Origin: DATJPY01 sp035506135
Lineage (GTDB): Bacteria > Myxococcota_A > UBA9160 > PR03
DNA length: 64,000 nt
Direction of reading: 5' to 3'
NCBI GenBank assembly: GCA_035506135.1
Contig: DATJPY010000048.1
Coordinates: 1-64,000, forward strand
Shown: positions 33,808 to 43,023 of the stretch, piece after piece
How positions within the stretch are numbered: the first letter of the stretch is position 1
How the letters are laid out: every line of letters begins with the position of its first letter
Position numbers and translations under genes: made by a program
The notes under the pieces: model-generated
Database searches by the model: none
Told to the model about the DNA's origin: nothing
What the model saw: only the letters and a program-made list of their open reading frames with translations

Positions 33808-33830
33808 GACTTCGCTCTGCCTCGCTGCGC
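33808..33830 (-). repeat. Dispersed repeat copy E (minus orientation)
   Basis: Read on the minus strand this is GCGCAGCGAGGCAGAGCGAA followed by GTC, matching the core of the dispersed element found at 43834, 43914, 46144, 46187 and 60159. It lies between the convergent ends of the Gly/His/Trp-rich gene and the subtilase gene. Confidence 0.6.
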
Positions 33831-33856
33831 GGGGGCCGGCTCTCGAGTCGGCCTCC
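33831..33856. terminator. Candidate hairpin terminator between convergent genes
   Basis: A stem of about 11 bp (GGCCGGCT pairing with AGTCGGCC via one G-U, plus flanking GGG) with loop CTCG. It lies 30 bases after the Gly/His/Trp-rich gene and 9 bases from the end of the subtilase gene. There is no T-run. Confidence 0.3.
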
Positions 33857-33864
33857 GCGTCCGT

Positions 33865-36015
33865 CTAGCGCCGGCGGCGGAGCCAATGCAGCAGCGGCAG
33901 TGCGGCGCACAGCTCGGCCCCGAGGCCGCAGGCGTTCCCCGTCTCGTTGTTCTGGGACGGGCGCAGGCACTGCAGATCGGGCGGTCCCAGCGCGATCCCG
34001 TGGTTGGCGCTGGCACCGCCGTCGAAGTCGATCCCGCCGTCGTGGTCGTCGTCCTTGCCGTTGTCGCACGCCGGATTCTCGAGGTTGCTCCGGACCGACG
34101 CGCAGCCGGGATCGGCGGGGAAGTCGATGAGCCCGTCGCCGTCGTCGTCCTTGCCGTTGTCGCAGGCGACCTTCGGATTCCGCTCCGAGGCGTCCGTCGG
34201 GCTCGCGCAGCCCGGGTCGTCCATGTCGACCAGCCCGTCGCCGTCGTTGTCGATCCCGTCGTTGCAGCTCGACGCCATCGTGTCGGCCGAGGCACGGGCG
34301 GCGGCGATCCCGGCGCCCGCGTCGCGGTCCGGACCCGCGGCTCCGATGTCGATCGCGTCGTCCGTGAGGGACTTCCGGATGTCGGAGGGCGTCGCACCGT
34401 CCGCCGTCCCGAGTTGCCAGAGCAGCGCCGCGATCGCCGCGGCGTGCGGCGCGGCGGCCGAGGTTCCGCAGAAGGGGGAGAAGCCCGCCGTCGCCGTGCT
34501 CACGCAGTCGGCCGCCGTCAGGTCCGGCTTGGCGCGCAGCTCTCCTCCCGTCGACGACACGTTGCCCGGCGTGATGGCCGAGCCGTCGGAGCGATAGAAC
34601 ATCCGCCGCGGGCCGTCGGAGCTGTAGCTCTCGACGTGCTCGCTGCCGCTGAAGGTTCCCCCCGGTCCCGCGGCGCTGCGCACGTCGACCGCCGCCACCG
34701 CCACGGCCGAGAGGTCGGCCGGGTGCCCGGAGATCGAGCCGGTGGTGGCGTGCGCGAGCTCGCCGCGCAGGGTATCGAGGTGCAGGAAGCGCGCCTGGCC
34801 CGAGTGCTTCACGATGACGAGGCGGTCGCCGACGTCGCTCGGGAGCGCGCCGATCTGCTCGTACGGGGCGTCGTTGCCATCCTGCACGTTGGTCGACGCG
34901 GCCACCACCGACGTCATCGAGGGGTTCATCAGGAAGAGGTCGTAGTCGTTGGACGAGGCCCACTTGGGGTCCGACCACTGCAGTGTGTAGGCTGCGGCCG
35001 AAGCTCCGGTGATCGCGTCGCCGACCACGCCGCCGCCGAAGCTGTGCATCGGCCGGCCCGACAGCGTCTGACCGCTGTCGACGAAGTCGCCCTCCCAGAC
35101 CCCTGCCGTGCCGCTGTCCAGGTTTCCGTCGTTGCCGGCGGCGGTGAAGTAGAGCGCGCCGCTCGCGACCACGTCCTCGATCGCCTGCGCGATCTGGTCG
35201 TCCTGCAGCGCCGCCTCGGCGAAGTAGCCGACGTCGTCCACGATGATGTTGGCCCCCGCCTGGCGCAGGCTCCGGATGTTGTTCGCGAAGGAGGCCTGGC
35301 CGTTGAAGGCGGTGGCGAAGAGGAGCTGGGCGCCGGGCGCGAGGTCGTGCACGATCTGGAGCATCGCCGCCCCCTCGTTGCCGCTCCCGGCCTGCCCGCT
35401 CAGCACCGTGACGGCGGGCGGCAGCTCGCCGGAGCCCTCGAGCGCGACCAGCGAGTCGACGCCGTCCGAGAGCACGCCGATGCTGACCCCGGTGCCGTCG
35501 ACCGCGTACTGCGCGCGCGCCGAGTCGGCGCGATGCGCGACGTCGCCCTCGCTGACGACGCGGGTGAAGGCCTGGTCTGCCGGTCGCAGCGACTGGACCT
35601 CGACGCGCCCCGCGAGGCTCTCGAGCGCCTCGAGCGGCACGCGCGCGCGCACGCTGCGGAGATCGGGCTCCGTGTCGACCACCGCCCCGCCCTCCGCACC
35701 GATCTCGGCGAGCAGCCCGTCGGTGATTTCGGCGCGCAGGTCGACCAGGGCCCGGCCCTCGCCATCGAGATCGACCTCCGCGCGCAGGCGCGGGATGCCC
35801 GGCGCGGCGGCCAGGCCGCGGTGCATGCGCGCCGCGTAGAGCAGGCGCGAGCCGATCTTCCGTTCGACCGGCGAGCGCGCGTTCTTCTCGGCGAGGAGCG
35901 CCTGGAGCTGCTGCATTCCCTGCGGCGCGATCGCGGCCGGCTGGGCGACGGCGCCCCGGGCCGCCGTCAGCAGCAGCGCGAGGAGCAGCAGCGGGAGCCG
36001 GGCGGGGCGGTGCAT
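33865..36015 (-). CDS. S8-type secreted serine peptidase with Ca-binding repeats and C-terminal sorting tail
   Basis: A 716-residue exported protease. Signal peptide 1-24. A propeptide-like region runs to about 170. The catalytic domain has Asp184 (IGVLSDGVDS), the oxyanion region FTAAGNDGN, and the nucleophile in FCGTSAAAPHAAAI. The usual GHGTH histidine is replaced: GNEGAAMLQIVHDLAPGA has Glu214 there. Residues ~600-690 hold three Asp/Asn-rich calcium-binding units (CNDGIDNDGDGLVD, CDNGKDDDGDGLID, CDNGKDDDHDGGID). The end, ACGLGAELCAALPLLHWLRRRR, looks like a Cys-containing anchor signal (Gly/Cys, hydrophobic, Arg cluster). It should act outside the cell. No protease inhibitor or dedicated secretion gene adjoins it. 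Confidence 0.82.
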   Translation of the reverse strand: MHRPARLPLLLLALLLTAARGAVAQPAAIAPQGMQQLQALLAEKNARSPVERKIGSRLLYAARMHRGLAAAPGIPRLRAEVDLDGEGRALVDLRAEITDGLLAEIGAEGGAVVDTEPDLRSVRARVPLEALESLAGRVEVQSLRPADQAFTRVVSEGDVAHRADSARAQYAVDGTGVSIGVLSDGVDSLVALEGSGELPPAVTVLSGQAGSGNEGAAMLQIVHDLAPGAQLLFATAFNGQASFANNIRSLRQAGANIIVDDVGYFAEAALQDDQIAQAIEDVVASGALYFTAAGNDGNLDSGTAGVWEGDFVDSGQTLSGRPMHSFGGGVVGDAITGASAAAYTLQWSDPKWASSNDYDLFLMNPSMTSVVAASTNVQDGNDAPYEQIGALPSDVGDRLVIVKHSGQARFLHLDTLRGELAHATTGSISGHPADLSAVAVAAVDVRSAAGPGGTFSGSEHVESYSSDGPRRMFYRSDGSAITPGNVSSTGGELRAKPDLTAADCVSTATAGFSPFCGTSAAAPHAAAIAALLWQLGTADGATPSDIRKSLTDDAIDIGAAGPDRDAGAGIAAARASADTMASSCNDGIDNDGDGLVDMDDPGCASPTDASERNPKVACDNGKDDDGDGLIDFPADPGCASVRSNLENPACDNGKDDDHDGGIDFDGGASANHGIALGPPDLQCLRPSQNNETGNACGLGAELCAALPLLHWLRRRR

Positions 36016-36136
36016 CGCGCGCCGATCGTACCACCGCCGCGGGCGCCTGCGGGCGGGAAGCGCCGGGCGGCGTCCTCGCAGCCGGGCGGCAGCCGATCGC
36101 CGAAGCCTCCGGAATCGCTCGCGAGGAGCGCCTCGC

Positions 36137-37351
36137 CTAGGCCCGCTCTGCCACCCGCTCGAGATGCTCGATCTGCCCGTCCTCGCGGCGGTGGAGCACG
36201 TCGTTGTAGCTCCGCTCGCCGCGGTGGTGGTGCGCCTCCGGACGCGCGAAGCCCACGATGGCGCTCGTCCGGTAGACCGCGCGGTCGCGGGCCGCCGGCG
36301 GGGGGGCCGCGTGCATGGTGTCGCTGAAGTGGAGCGAGACGTCGCCCGGGCGCGCGCGGAAGCGCGCGCCGCGCGGCGCGTCCGGATGGTGCGGATGGAT
36401 CGTGGTGTACGACGCGCGATGCGAGCCCGGCAGCATCACCAGCTCGCCGCTCTCCGGTGTCGCCTCGGTGAGGTACACCGACGCGATCAGGACGGGACAC
36501 ATCACGGCGTGGCCTCCCATCCCGCAGTCGCGGTGCCAGGGGATGTCGCCCAGGCCCTCCACCATGTCCGGATTCTTGTAGATGACGGTGACGCCCTCGC
36601 CCTCGCCGCGGCGGTGCACGAAGGGGCCGTCGGCGAGGTCGCGCAGGGCCGTGATGCGCGGCTCGCCGGGCAGCGTCGCGAGGCGCGGCTTGGCGTTCGC
36701 GCGCGTGACACGGCAGAGGATCTCCTCGCCGCTCGCGTTCTTCCCCCACCAGGAGAGCTTGTCGCCCTTGCGAGCCTCGCCGCGGAGGACCTCCGCCTCG
36801 GCCAGGAAGGCGGCGATCTCGTCGGCGCCGAACACCCCGCGCACGAAGAGATAGCCGGAGGTGCGCAGGAAGTGAGCCATCTCGTCGCGGTCGCCGTCCC
36901 GCACGAAGCACTGCTCGACGTCGAGCTCGTGTCCCCGGCGGTCGCGAAGATCGAGCCGCTCCGGGTCATAGGGCGGCCGCCCGTTGTACAGCGCGCGCAG
37001 GCCCGGCTCCCAGGCCATCAACTGCATTGCGTGGCCGCGGACGCAGCGGATCCGGCCGGCGTAGAGCAGCCCCGCCGGCGCCTCGAGCTCGTGGACCAGG
37101 CCCTGCCAGGACTCGCGATCGATCTGGATCACGGTGTCTGCCGCGCCGTCGCCGGCCAGCACGTCGACGCCTCCGCCGTGTCGCCGATACGTGTAGGCCG
37201 CGCCGTCCGCGAGCCGGAACGCGAGGCTGCCCCGGCCGCACGCCGCGGCGGCGACCAGCGCGCCGCGCCCGGCGGCGAGGAGCGCGGGCAGCTCCTCGCG
37301 GTGATAGCGCTCGAAGTCGATCGGAGGGAAGCGGTTCGCGTCGGCGGCCAT
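36137..37351 (-). CDS. Phytanoyl-CoA dioxygenase (PhyH) family protein with N-terminal SCP2-like region
   Basis: A 404-residue Fe(II)/2-oxoglutarate-type dioxygenase. The PhyH domain occupies residues about 150-390: the metal pair in IPWHRDCGMGG (HxD), the distal His and Arg region in LHFSDTMHAAPP and AVYRTS. Residues about 30-125 (SLAFRLADGAAYTYRRHG, then DTVIQIDRESWQGLVHEL) resemble the sterol-carrier-like SCP2 fold, which would present a lipid or CoA ester. ATG 37351 is the last Met before the first recognisable sequence; the frame is open for kilobases upstream by chance. It is divergent from the M28-peptidase giant, with a 51-bp spacer, so the two may share control. Confidence 0.78.
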   Translation of the reverse strand: MAADANRFPPIDFERYHREELPALLAAGRGALVAAAACGRGSLAFRLADGAAYTYRRHGGGVDVLAGDGAADTVIQIDRESWQGLVHELEAPAGLLYAGRIRCVRGHAMQLMAWEPGLRALYNGRPPYDPERLDLRDRRGHELDVEQCFVRDGDRDEMAHFLRTSGYLFVRGVFGADEIAAFLAEAEVLRGEARKGDKLSWWGKNASGEEILCRVTRANAKPRLATLPGEPRITALRDLADGPFVHRRGEGEGVTVIYKNPDMVEGLGDIPWHRDCGMGGHAVMCPVLIASVYLTEATPESGELVMLPGSHRASYTTIHPHHPDAPRGARFRARPGDVSLHFSDTMHAAPPPAARDRAVYRTSAIVGFARPEAHHHRGERSYNDVLHRREDGQIEHLERVAERA

Positions 37352-37402
37352 GGATCGAGTGTAGGGCGCAATCCGGGCGGCTCCTATGGTATCCACGACG
37401 GC

Positions 37403-40276
37403 ATGCTGGAGGGCTCCCGGGCGCTGCTCGCGGGCTGGCCGTGGTTCGCGGGCGCGGGCCGCTACCGGATCGACGCGTACTCCGAGTTCATGCCGCCGCC
37501 GCGGCTCGGCCGCCGCGCGTATGGCGCGGCCGATCCGCTGCTCCTCGACGCCGGCGACCCGTGGGGCTGGACCGTCACCGAGTACGAGGAGGAGCTCGAG
37601 CTGGCGCCGGGGCTCGTGCACATCGCGAGCCAGCTCGTCGGCGCGATGGCGCATCTGGCGGCCGGGCGCTCGAACCACGGCATCTCGAGGGCCAAGCTCG
37701 CAGGCAACCCGTACTGGTCGGAGGCGCTCGCGCGGCGCGCGGAGGCGCCGTCCGGCGAGCGCTTCGTGCTGCTGCTCCCGCTGGCGCTCTCGCGCACGCA
37801 GGACGACAAGGGACGCGTGCGCTGGACGCTGCTCGGCGGCAGCGAGCAGGGCCCCGCGCGCGCCTTCTGGCGCGGGTTCTTCGAGCGGCCCGATCGCGAA
37901 GCGCCCGCCGAGCAGGGCTACTCGTTCCTGCGTCGGCTGCTGGCCGGCGCGTTCGGGCTGCCGGAGGACGCGCTGCGCGACCTGCGCCGCGCCGGCCTGC
38001 GCTTCCTCCCGATGGGAGGCGTCGCCGGCCACCCGCACTGGCGCGAGGAGCCGCTCCCGTCGTGGGTCCGCGCGCTCGAGCTCGACCCCGGCGAGCCGCT
38101 GGAGCGCGTCCGCTTCCTTCTCACCTTCCGCGCCTTCGAATCGCTCCCGCCTCCGATCCAGCGCGCACATCTCGACGGCGAGCTCCAGCTCCTGCCGTTT
38201 CCCGGTAGCCTGCTCTTCTGGGGCGCACCTCCCTACCAGGCGCTCGAGGCGGAGCTGCGCTTCGCGGCGCAGATCCCGCTGCTTCACTCGATCGGTCGTC
38301 ACGAGGGGCCGTTCGGAATCCGCGTGCCCCAATCGGGCTGGCTGCACGAGCCGAGCGCCGCGCATCCGAGCCCCGATTCCGAGCACGGGCCGCTCCGCGA
38401 CCGCTTCAAGCGCACGCACCGCTGGGCCCGCGTGCTGCGCCACGAGGACGAGCTCGCGTCGACCGACCGCGAGGACAAGATGGCGCACGTGCTGTTCAGC
38501 GCGCAGCCGGACGACGTCCGCCTCTACGGGAAGCCGATGGCCCGCAACGCGCAGATCTGGTCCCACGCGTTCCGCCGCGTGCTCGACGGGCCCGCCGCCG
38601 GTGCGGTCGAGCTCGCGGAGGCGGCCGGCGCGGTCCGGGCGGGAGGCCTCTTCGGCTACCGCTTCCACTATCCACCGATGCGTGTCGGGCGCCACGAGGT
38701 GGTGTGGCAGCGCCCGCTCGTGGCCTACCTCGACCGCGCGACCGGGCAGGCGGCGCTGCTGCCCGAGGCGCCGCTCGGCTACCTGACCGCCTACGACGCG
38801 GACGCCGCCGATCTGGAGCGTCCCATCGAGCTCTGGCCGCGCCTCCTGCGCCGCGAGCCCCATCTCGCGGCCTGCGAGCTGCCGCACCTCGAGTGCGCGA
38901 ACGCGCGCAAGCTGCTCGAGGTCGAGCCTCTGCTCCCCCGCTCGCTCGCGCAGGCGCTGCTCTCGGCGCCGCACGGGACGAGCGTCGAACCGTGGCTCGA
39001 GGCGCTCGGCCGCCAGGGCGCGCGGCCCGAGCGGGCCCGGCGCCTCGCCGACGTCCTGCGCGGTCGCCTCGCGGCGGACCCCGAGCCGCTGCCCGAGGCG
39101 CTGACCTACGGGCGGACCGCCACCCGCGCCTTCGAGGTGCGGTACTGGCGCACGATCGCCGGCCTCGCCCACGGGAGCTACCTCACCAAGAACAACGCCG
39201 ACTGCGTGCTCGATCCCCCGACCCGCGCGCGGCTGCGCCACCGGCGGCGCGATCTCGCCGGGCTCGGCGATCATCTCCTCGCCCGACACCGCAGAGCGAT
39301 CTCGGCGGCGGGCATGACCCGCCGGGCGTTCGCCGGCGAGCTGCGTTTCCCGTGGCAGACGGACTTCGACTATCCGTGGATGGGCGGCTGGCTCGACAAC
39401 CGCGAGGGGCGCGAGCACGAGCGCAACCTGCTGGTGGCGATCCCGGGCCGCGACCGCAGCCGCGCGGTGATCATGGCCGATCACTACGACACCGCGTACA
39501 TGGAGGATCGCTACGAGCGGGCGCAAGGCGGCGACGGCGCGCGGCTCGCCGCCGCCGGCGCCGACGACAACCACTCCGCGACCGCGGCCCTGCTGCTGGC
39601 GGCCCCGATCTTCCTCGCCCTCGCCCGCGCGGGCCGTCTGGGCTGCGACGTCTGGCTCGTGCACCTGACCGGCGAGGAGTTCCCGGCCGATTGCCTCGGA
39701 GCGCGATGGCTCTGCCAGTCGCTCGTCGAGGGCGATCTGCGAGTCGATCTGCCCGGCGGCCGCGCGCGGTCGCTGTCGGACACCCGCGTCGCGGGCGTCT
39801 ACGTGCTCGACATGATCGCCCACAACCGCGACCGCGCGGCCGAGGCCGACGTGTTCCAGATCGCGCCCGGCGCCTGCGCGGGGTCGAACTGGCTGGCCGG
39901 GCAGTCGCTCCTCGCGTCGCGGATCTGGGCCGCGGGCACCGAGCGCTGGAACCGCGGTCCGGCGCGCCGCCGCGCCGCGCGCGGGCGCCGCAGCGCGCGC
40001 GCGTCGCGCGTGCCGAAGCTCGCCCGCCACCTCGCGCTCCAAGCGAGCGTCCGCCCGCCCAGCGATCCGCACAGCGCCCTCTACAACACCGACGGGCAGA
40101 TCTTCTCCGATGCGGGCGTCCCGGTCGTGCTCCTCATGGAGAACTACGACATCAACCGCAACGGCTACCACGACAGCCACGACACGATGGCCAACATCGA
40201 TCTCGACTTCGGCGCCGCACTCGCGGCGATCGCCATCGAGTCGGTGGCACGGGCCGCGAGCGCGGAGGCGCGGTGA
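37403..40276 (+). CDS. 957-residue protein: large unknown N-terminal region plus M28 metallopeptidase domain
   Basis: Residues about 650-950 are a complete M28 aminopeptidase-type zinc domain: ADHYDTAY (His694), GADDNHSA (Asp), HLTGEEF (two Glu near 758), LDMIAHN (Asp), and NGYHDSHDTMANID (His). All five metal ligands are present. Residues 1-650 match no family I recognise. They are rich in aromatic and charged residues, contain no signal peptide and no obvious low-complexity region, and include LTKNNADCVLDPP before the catalytic part. The protein is probably cytosolic. It overlaps the next gene by GTGA, so a beta-lactamase-fold hydrolase is translationally coupled. The start ATG 37403 lacks a strong ribosome binding site. 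Confidence 0.72.
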   Translation: MLEGSRALLAGWPWFAGAGRYRIDAYSEFMPPPRLGRRAYGAADPLLLDAGDPWGWTVTEYEEELELAPGLVHIASQLVGAMAHLAAGRSNHGISRAKLAGNPYWSEALARRAEAPSGERFVLLLPLALSRTQDDKGRVRWTLLGGSEQGPARAFWRGFFERPDREAPAEQGYSFLRRLLAGAFGLPEDALRDLRRAGLRFLPMGGVAGHPHWREEPLPSWVRALELDPGEPLERVRFLLTFRAFESLPPPIQRAHLDGELQLLPFPGSLLFWGAPPYQALEAELRFAAQIPLLHSIGRHEGPFGIRVPQSGWLHEPSAAHPSPDSEHGPLRDRFKRTHRWARVLRHEDELASTDREDKMAHVLFSAQPDDVRLYGKPMARNAQIWSHAFRRVLDGPAAGAVELAEAAGAVRAGGLFGYRFHYPPMRVGRHEVVWQRPLVAYLDRATGQAALLPEAPLGYLTAYDADAADLERPIELWPRLLRREPHLAACELPHLECANARKLLEVEPLLPRSLAQALLSAPHGTSVEPWLEALGRQGARPERARRLADVLRGRLAADPEPLPEALTYGRTATRAFEVRYWRTIAGLAHGSYLTKNNADCVLDPPTRARLRHRRRDLAGLGDHLLARHRRAISAAGMTRRAFAGELRFPWQTDFDYPWMGGWLDNREGREHERNLLVAIPGRDRSRAVIMADHYDTAYMEDRYERAQGGDGARLAAAGADDNHSATAALLLAAPIFLALARAGRLGCDVWLVHLTGEEFPADCLGARWLCQSLVEGDLRVDLPGGRARSLSDTRVAGVYVLDMIAHNRDRAAEADVFQIAPGACAGSNWLAGQSLLASRIWAAGTERWNRGPARRRAARGRRSARASRVPKLARHLALQASVRPPSDPHSALYNTDGQIFSDAGVPVVLLMENYDINRNGYHDSHDTMANIDLDFGAALAAIAIESVARAASAEAR

Positions 40277-41736
40277 GCCTGCGCGGGCTGGTCGCCGCCG
40301 CGCTGCTCGCCGCCCTCGCCTTCGGCGCCCACCGGCTCTGGCTCGCGGTCTCGGTGGGGACGGGCTTCGCGACCAAGATGGTGTGCTCGCTGGCGCTGAA
40401 CTCGGGCCAGGATCCCGAGCGCGTCCTGCGCACCTACGTGAGCGACGAGATCGCACCGCTCGGCCCCTGGCTCCGCGTCGGGGTGTCGCCCGGCGGCGCC
40501 GAGGGCTCGGTCCTCGGTCTCGTCCGGGCGCGCGCCGTCCATCGCGACGGCCTCGGCTGCACGCTGCTGCCGCCCGGCGCCGAGGCCGCGCTGGCGCTGC
40601 CCGAGGGCGTCGCGATCGAGCGGCCCCCGCTCGACCCCGAGATCCCGTGGCCGCTCGGGGCCGCGGTGCCCGATGCGCCGCCGCCGCCCGCCCTCGACGC
40701 CGCGCTGGCGCGCGCCTTCGCGGAGCCGGACCCACCGGCCGGACACGTGCGCCGCACCACCGCCGTCGTCGTGGCGCACGGGGGCGAACTCGTGGCCGAG
40801 CGCTACGCGCCGGGCTACACGCCCGACACCCCGATGCTGTCGTGGTCGATGGCGAAGAGCGTGACCGCGGCGCTCGTCGGCATCGAGGTCGGCGACGGGC
40901 GCCTCGCCCTCTTCGAGCACGCACCGGTCCCCGAGTGGTCGGGAGCGGCCGACCCGCGCCACGCCATCACGCTCGACCACCTGCTCCGCATGTCGAGCGG
41001 CCTCGCCTTCGACGAGAGCTACGGGCCCCTGAGCGACGTGACGCGCATGCTCTACCGCGCGCCCGACATGGGCGCATTCGCCGCGCGCAGCCCGCTCGCG
41101 GCGCAGCCCGGCCGGGTCTGGAGCTACTCGAGCGGCACCGCGAACCTGCTAGCGCGCATGCTGCGCGACCTCGCCGACCGCGACCTCGCCGCGCAGGTGC
41201 GCTTCGCGAACGAGCGACTCTTCGATCCCGTCGGCATGCGGAGCGCCTTCTTCGAGCCTGACGCGTCCGGCAGCTTCGTCGGCTCGTCGTACGCGTTCAT
41301 GACGGCGCGCGACTGGGCGCGCTTCGGCGAGCTCCACCGGCTGGGCGGCGTGTGGGACGGGCGCCGCATCCTGCCCGAGGGCTGGGTGCGCTACGTCACG
41401 ACCCCGGCGCCCGCGGCTCCCGACGGGGTCTACGGCGCGCACTGGTGGCTGAACGCCGGCGATCCGAAGGACCCGACCCACCGCCAGTGGCCGTCGCTGC
41501 CCACCGACGCCTATGCGGCCGAAGGCCACAGCGGCCAGTACGTCGTGGTGGTGCCGTCGGCGGAGCTGGTGGTGGTGCGCCTCGGCCTCTCGGAGCCGGA
41601 CGACGGGCGCGATGGCACGGAGGAGCTCGTCGCCGACGTGATCCGGGCGCTCGGCACCGAGCCCTTCAACTCCGGGAGCGTACGGCCGATCCCACCGGGG
41701 AGCCCTCGCGTCGCGGGACCACCGATGTCACCATGA
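40273..41736 (+). CDS. Beta-lactamase-fold serine hydrolase (class C / esterase type)
   Basis: A 487-residue protein with an N-terminal hydrophobic helix (about 5-25), suggesting export or membrane anchoring. The active-site SxxK is in LSWSMAKSVTAAL. The second motif is WSYSSGTAN (Tyr-Ser-Ser) and the third is GHSGQYVV (HSG in place of KTG), as in class C-like esterases and 6-aminohexanoate-dimer hydrolases. The gene starts at GTG within the preceding stop (GTGA overlap). The pairing with an M28 peptidase suggests stepwise hydrolysis of an amide or ester substrate; that is inference. A 25-base gap separates it from the next P450. Confidence 0.85.
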   Translation: MSLRGLVAAALLAALAFGAHRLWLAVSVGTGFATKMVCSLALNSGQDPERVLRTYVSDEIAPLGPWLRVGVSPGGAEGSVLGLVRARAVHRDGLGCTLLPPGAEAALALPEGVAIERPPLDPEIPWPLGAAVPDAPPPPALDAALARAFAEPDPPAGHVRRTTAVVVAHGGELVAERYAPGYTPDTPMLSWSMAKSVTAALVGIEVGDGRLALFEHAPVPEWSGAADPRHAITLDHLLRMSSGLAFDESYGPLSDVTRMLYRAPDMGAFAARSPLAAQPGRVWSYSSGTANLLARMLRDLADRDLAAQVRFANERLFDPVGMRSAFFEPDASGSFVGSSYAFMTARDWARFGELHRLGGVWDGRRILPEGWVRYVTTPAPAAPDGVYGAHWWLNAGDPKDPTHRQWPSLPTDAYAAEGHSGQYVVVVPSAELVVVRLGLSEPDDGRDGTEELVADVIRALGTEPFNSGSVRPIPPGSPRVAGPPMSP

Positions 41737-41760
41737 GGTCCCGCTCTTGGAGATGCAGCC

Positions 41761-43023
41761 ATGGCCGTGAGCCCCGCTTCCCACGATGCGTTCGCGCGCT
41801 TCAACCTGATCCATCCGGACGACTACGCGGCTCACGGCTACCCCCATTCGGTGTGGACGCGCCTGCGCCGAGAGGACCCGGTCCACTGGTTCGACAAGAC
41901 CGAGGGCATCCCGTTCTGGGCTATCACCAAGCACGCGGACATCGTGACGATCAGCAAGCGGCCCGAGCAGTTCCTGAACGGGCCGCGCCTGGTGATCGAC
42001 CACCGGCCCGAGGTTCCGAACGACTTTCCGCCGACCCTGATCCAGACCGACCCGCCCAAGCACGGCATCTATCGCCAGCTCATCAGCAAGCGCTTCACGC
42101 CGCGCTACTTGAAGCAGATCGACGGGCCGATCGAGCGGATCGGCAAGGACATCGTCGACCAGCTGCTCGAGAAGAGCGGATCCGGGCGCTGGGGCGAGTG
42201 CGACTTCGTGCGCGAGGTCTCAGCGCCGCTCCCGATCGCAGTGATCGCGTGGCTGCTCGGCGTGCCCGAGTCCGACTGGAACCTGCTCTTCGATTGGACC
42301 AACCGCACGATCGGCGCCGGCGATCCCGAGTACCAGGTGCCCGGCAAGACGCCGCAAGAGACCGCCATGCAGGCGATGACGGAGCTCTTCCTCTACTTCC
42401 AGAAGCTCGTCGACGAGAAGCGCAAGAAGCCGGCCGACGACCTGATCACGCTGTTCGCGCACCTCGAGGTCGACGGCGAGCCGATTCCGCCGATCGACGT
42501 GCTGACCTTCTGCCTGATCATCGTGATCGCCGGCAACGAGACCACGCGCAACGGCACGACCGGCGGCATGCTCGCGTTCATCGAGCACCCCGACCAGCTC
42601 CGCAGCTTCCAGCGCAACCCGCGGCTGATCGACACGGCCGTCGAGGAGGTGGTGCGCTGGACCAGCCCGATCATCCACTTCGCGCGCACCGCCACGGAGG
42701 ACTTCCCGCTGCGGGACAAGGTGATCAAGGCGGGCCAGGCGGTGGCGCTCTTCTATCCGAGCGCGAATCGCGACGAGGAGATCTTCGAGGATCCCTTCGC
42801 GTTCCGCATCGACCGCAACCCGAACCATCACCTCGGCTTCGGCGTCGGCGAGCACTTCTGCCTGGGCTCGCACGTCGCGCGCCTCGAGCTGGCGATCGCG
42901 TACAAGCACCTGCTGCCGCGCATCGAGGAGATCGAGGTGGCGGGGCCGATCGAGCGCCTGCATTCGGGTCTGGTCGGCGGCGTGAAGCGCCTGCCGATCC
43001 GCTACAAGCTCAAGCCGGCCTGA
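41761..43023 (+). CDS. Cytochrome P450
   Basis: A 420-residue soluble P450. Key strings: HSVWTRLRREDPVHW, TDPPKHGIYRQLISKRFTP, I-helix VIAGNETTRNGTTG, ExxR in EEVVRW, and heme loop LGFGVGEHFCLGSHVARLE. The N-terminal spacing recalls actinobacterial steroid or fatty acid P450s (CYP125/142-like), but assignment to a family needs alignment. ATG 41761 follows GGAG at 9 bases. It follows the M28/beta-lactamase pair closely. It ends 14 bases past the end of the convergent lipoate ligase-like gene. No ferredoxin is encoded nearby. Confidence 0.9.
   Translation: MAVSPASHDAFARFNLIHPDDYAAHGYPHSVWTRLRREDPVHWFDKTEGIPFWAITKHADIVTISKRPEQFLNGPRLVIDHRPEVPNDFPPTLIQTDPPKHGIYRQLISKRFTPRYLKQIDGPIERIGKDIVDQLLEKSGSGRWGECDFVREVSAPLPIAVIAWLLGVPESDWNLLFDWTNRTIGAGDPEYQVPGKTPQETAMQAMTELFLYFQKLVDEKRKKPADDLITLFAHLEVDGEPIPPIDVLTFCLIIVIAGNETTRNGTTGGMLAFIEHPDQLRSFQRNPRLIDTAVEEVVRWTSPIIHFARTATEDFPLRDKVIKAGQAVALFYPSANRDEEIFEDPFAFRIDRNPNHHLGFGVGEHFCLGSHVARLELAIAYKHLLPRIEEIEVAGPIERLHSGLVGGVKRLPIRYKLKPA

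Noticed and set aside
37352..40924. Long minus-strand reading frame continuing upstream of the PhyH-family gene for almost 1200 codons
   Set aside because: It lies opposite the M28-peptidase and serine-hydrolase genes, has Arg/Ala/Pro-rich low-complexity translation with no recognisable domain, and is the expected result of GC-rich codon bias on the opposite strand.
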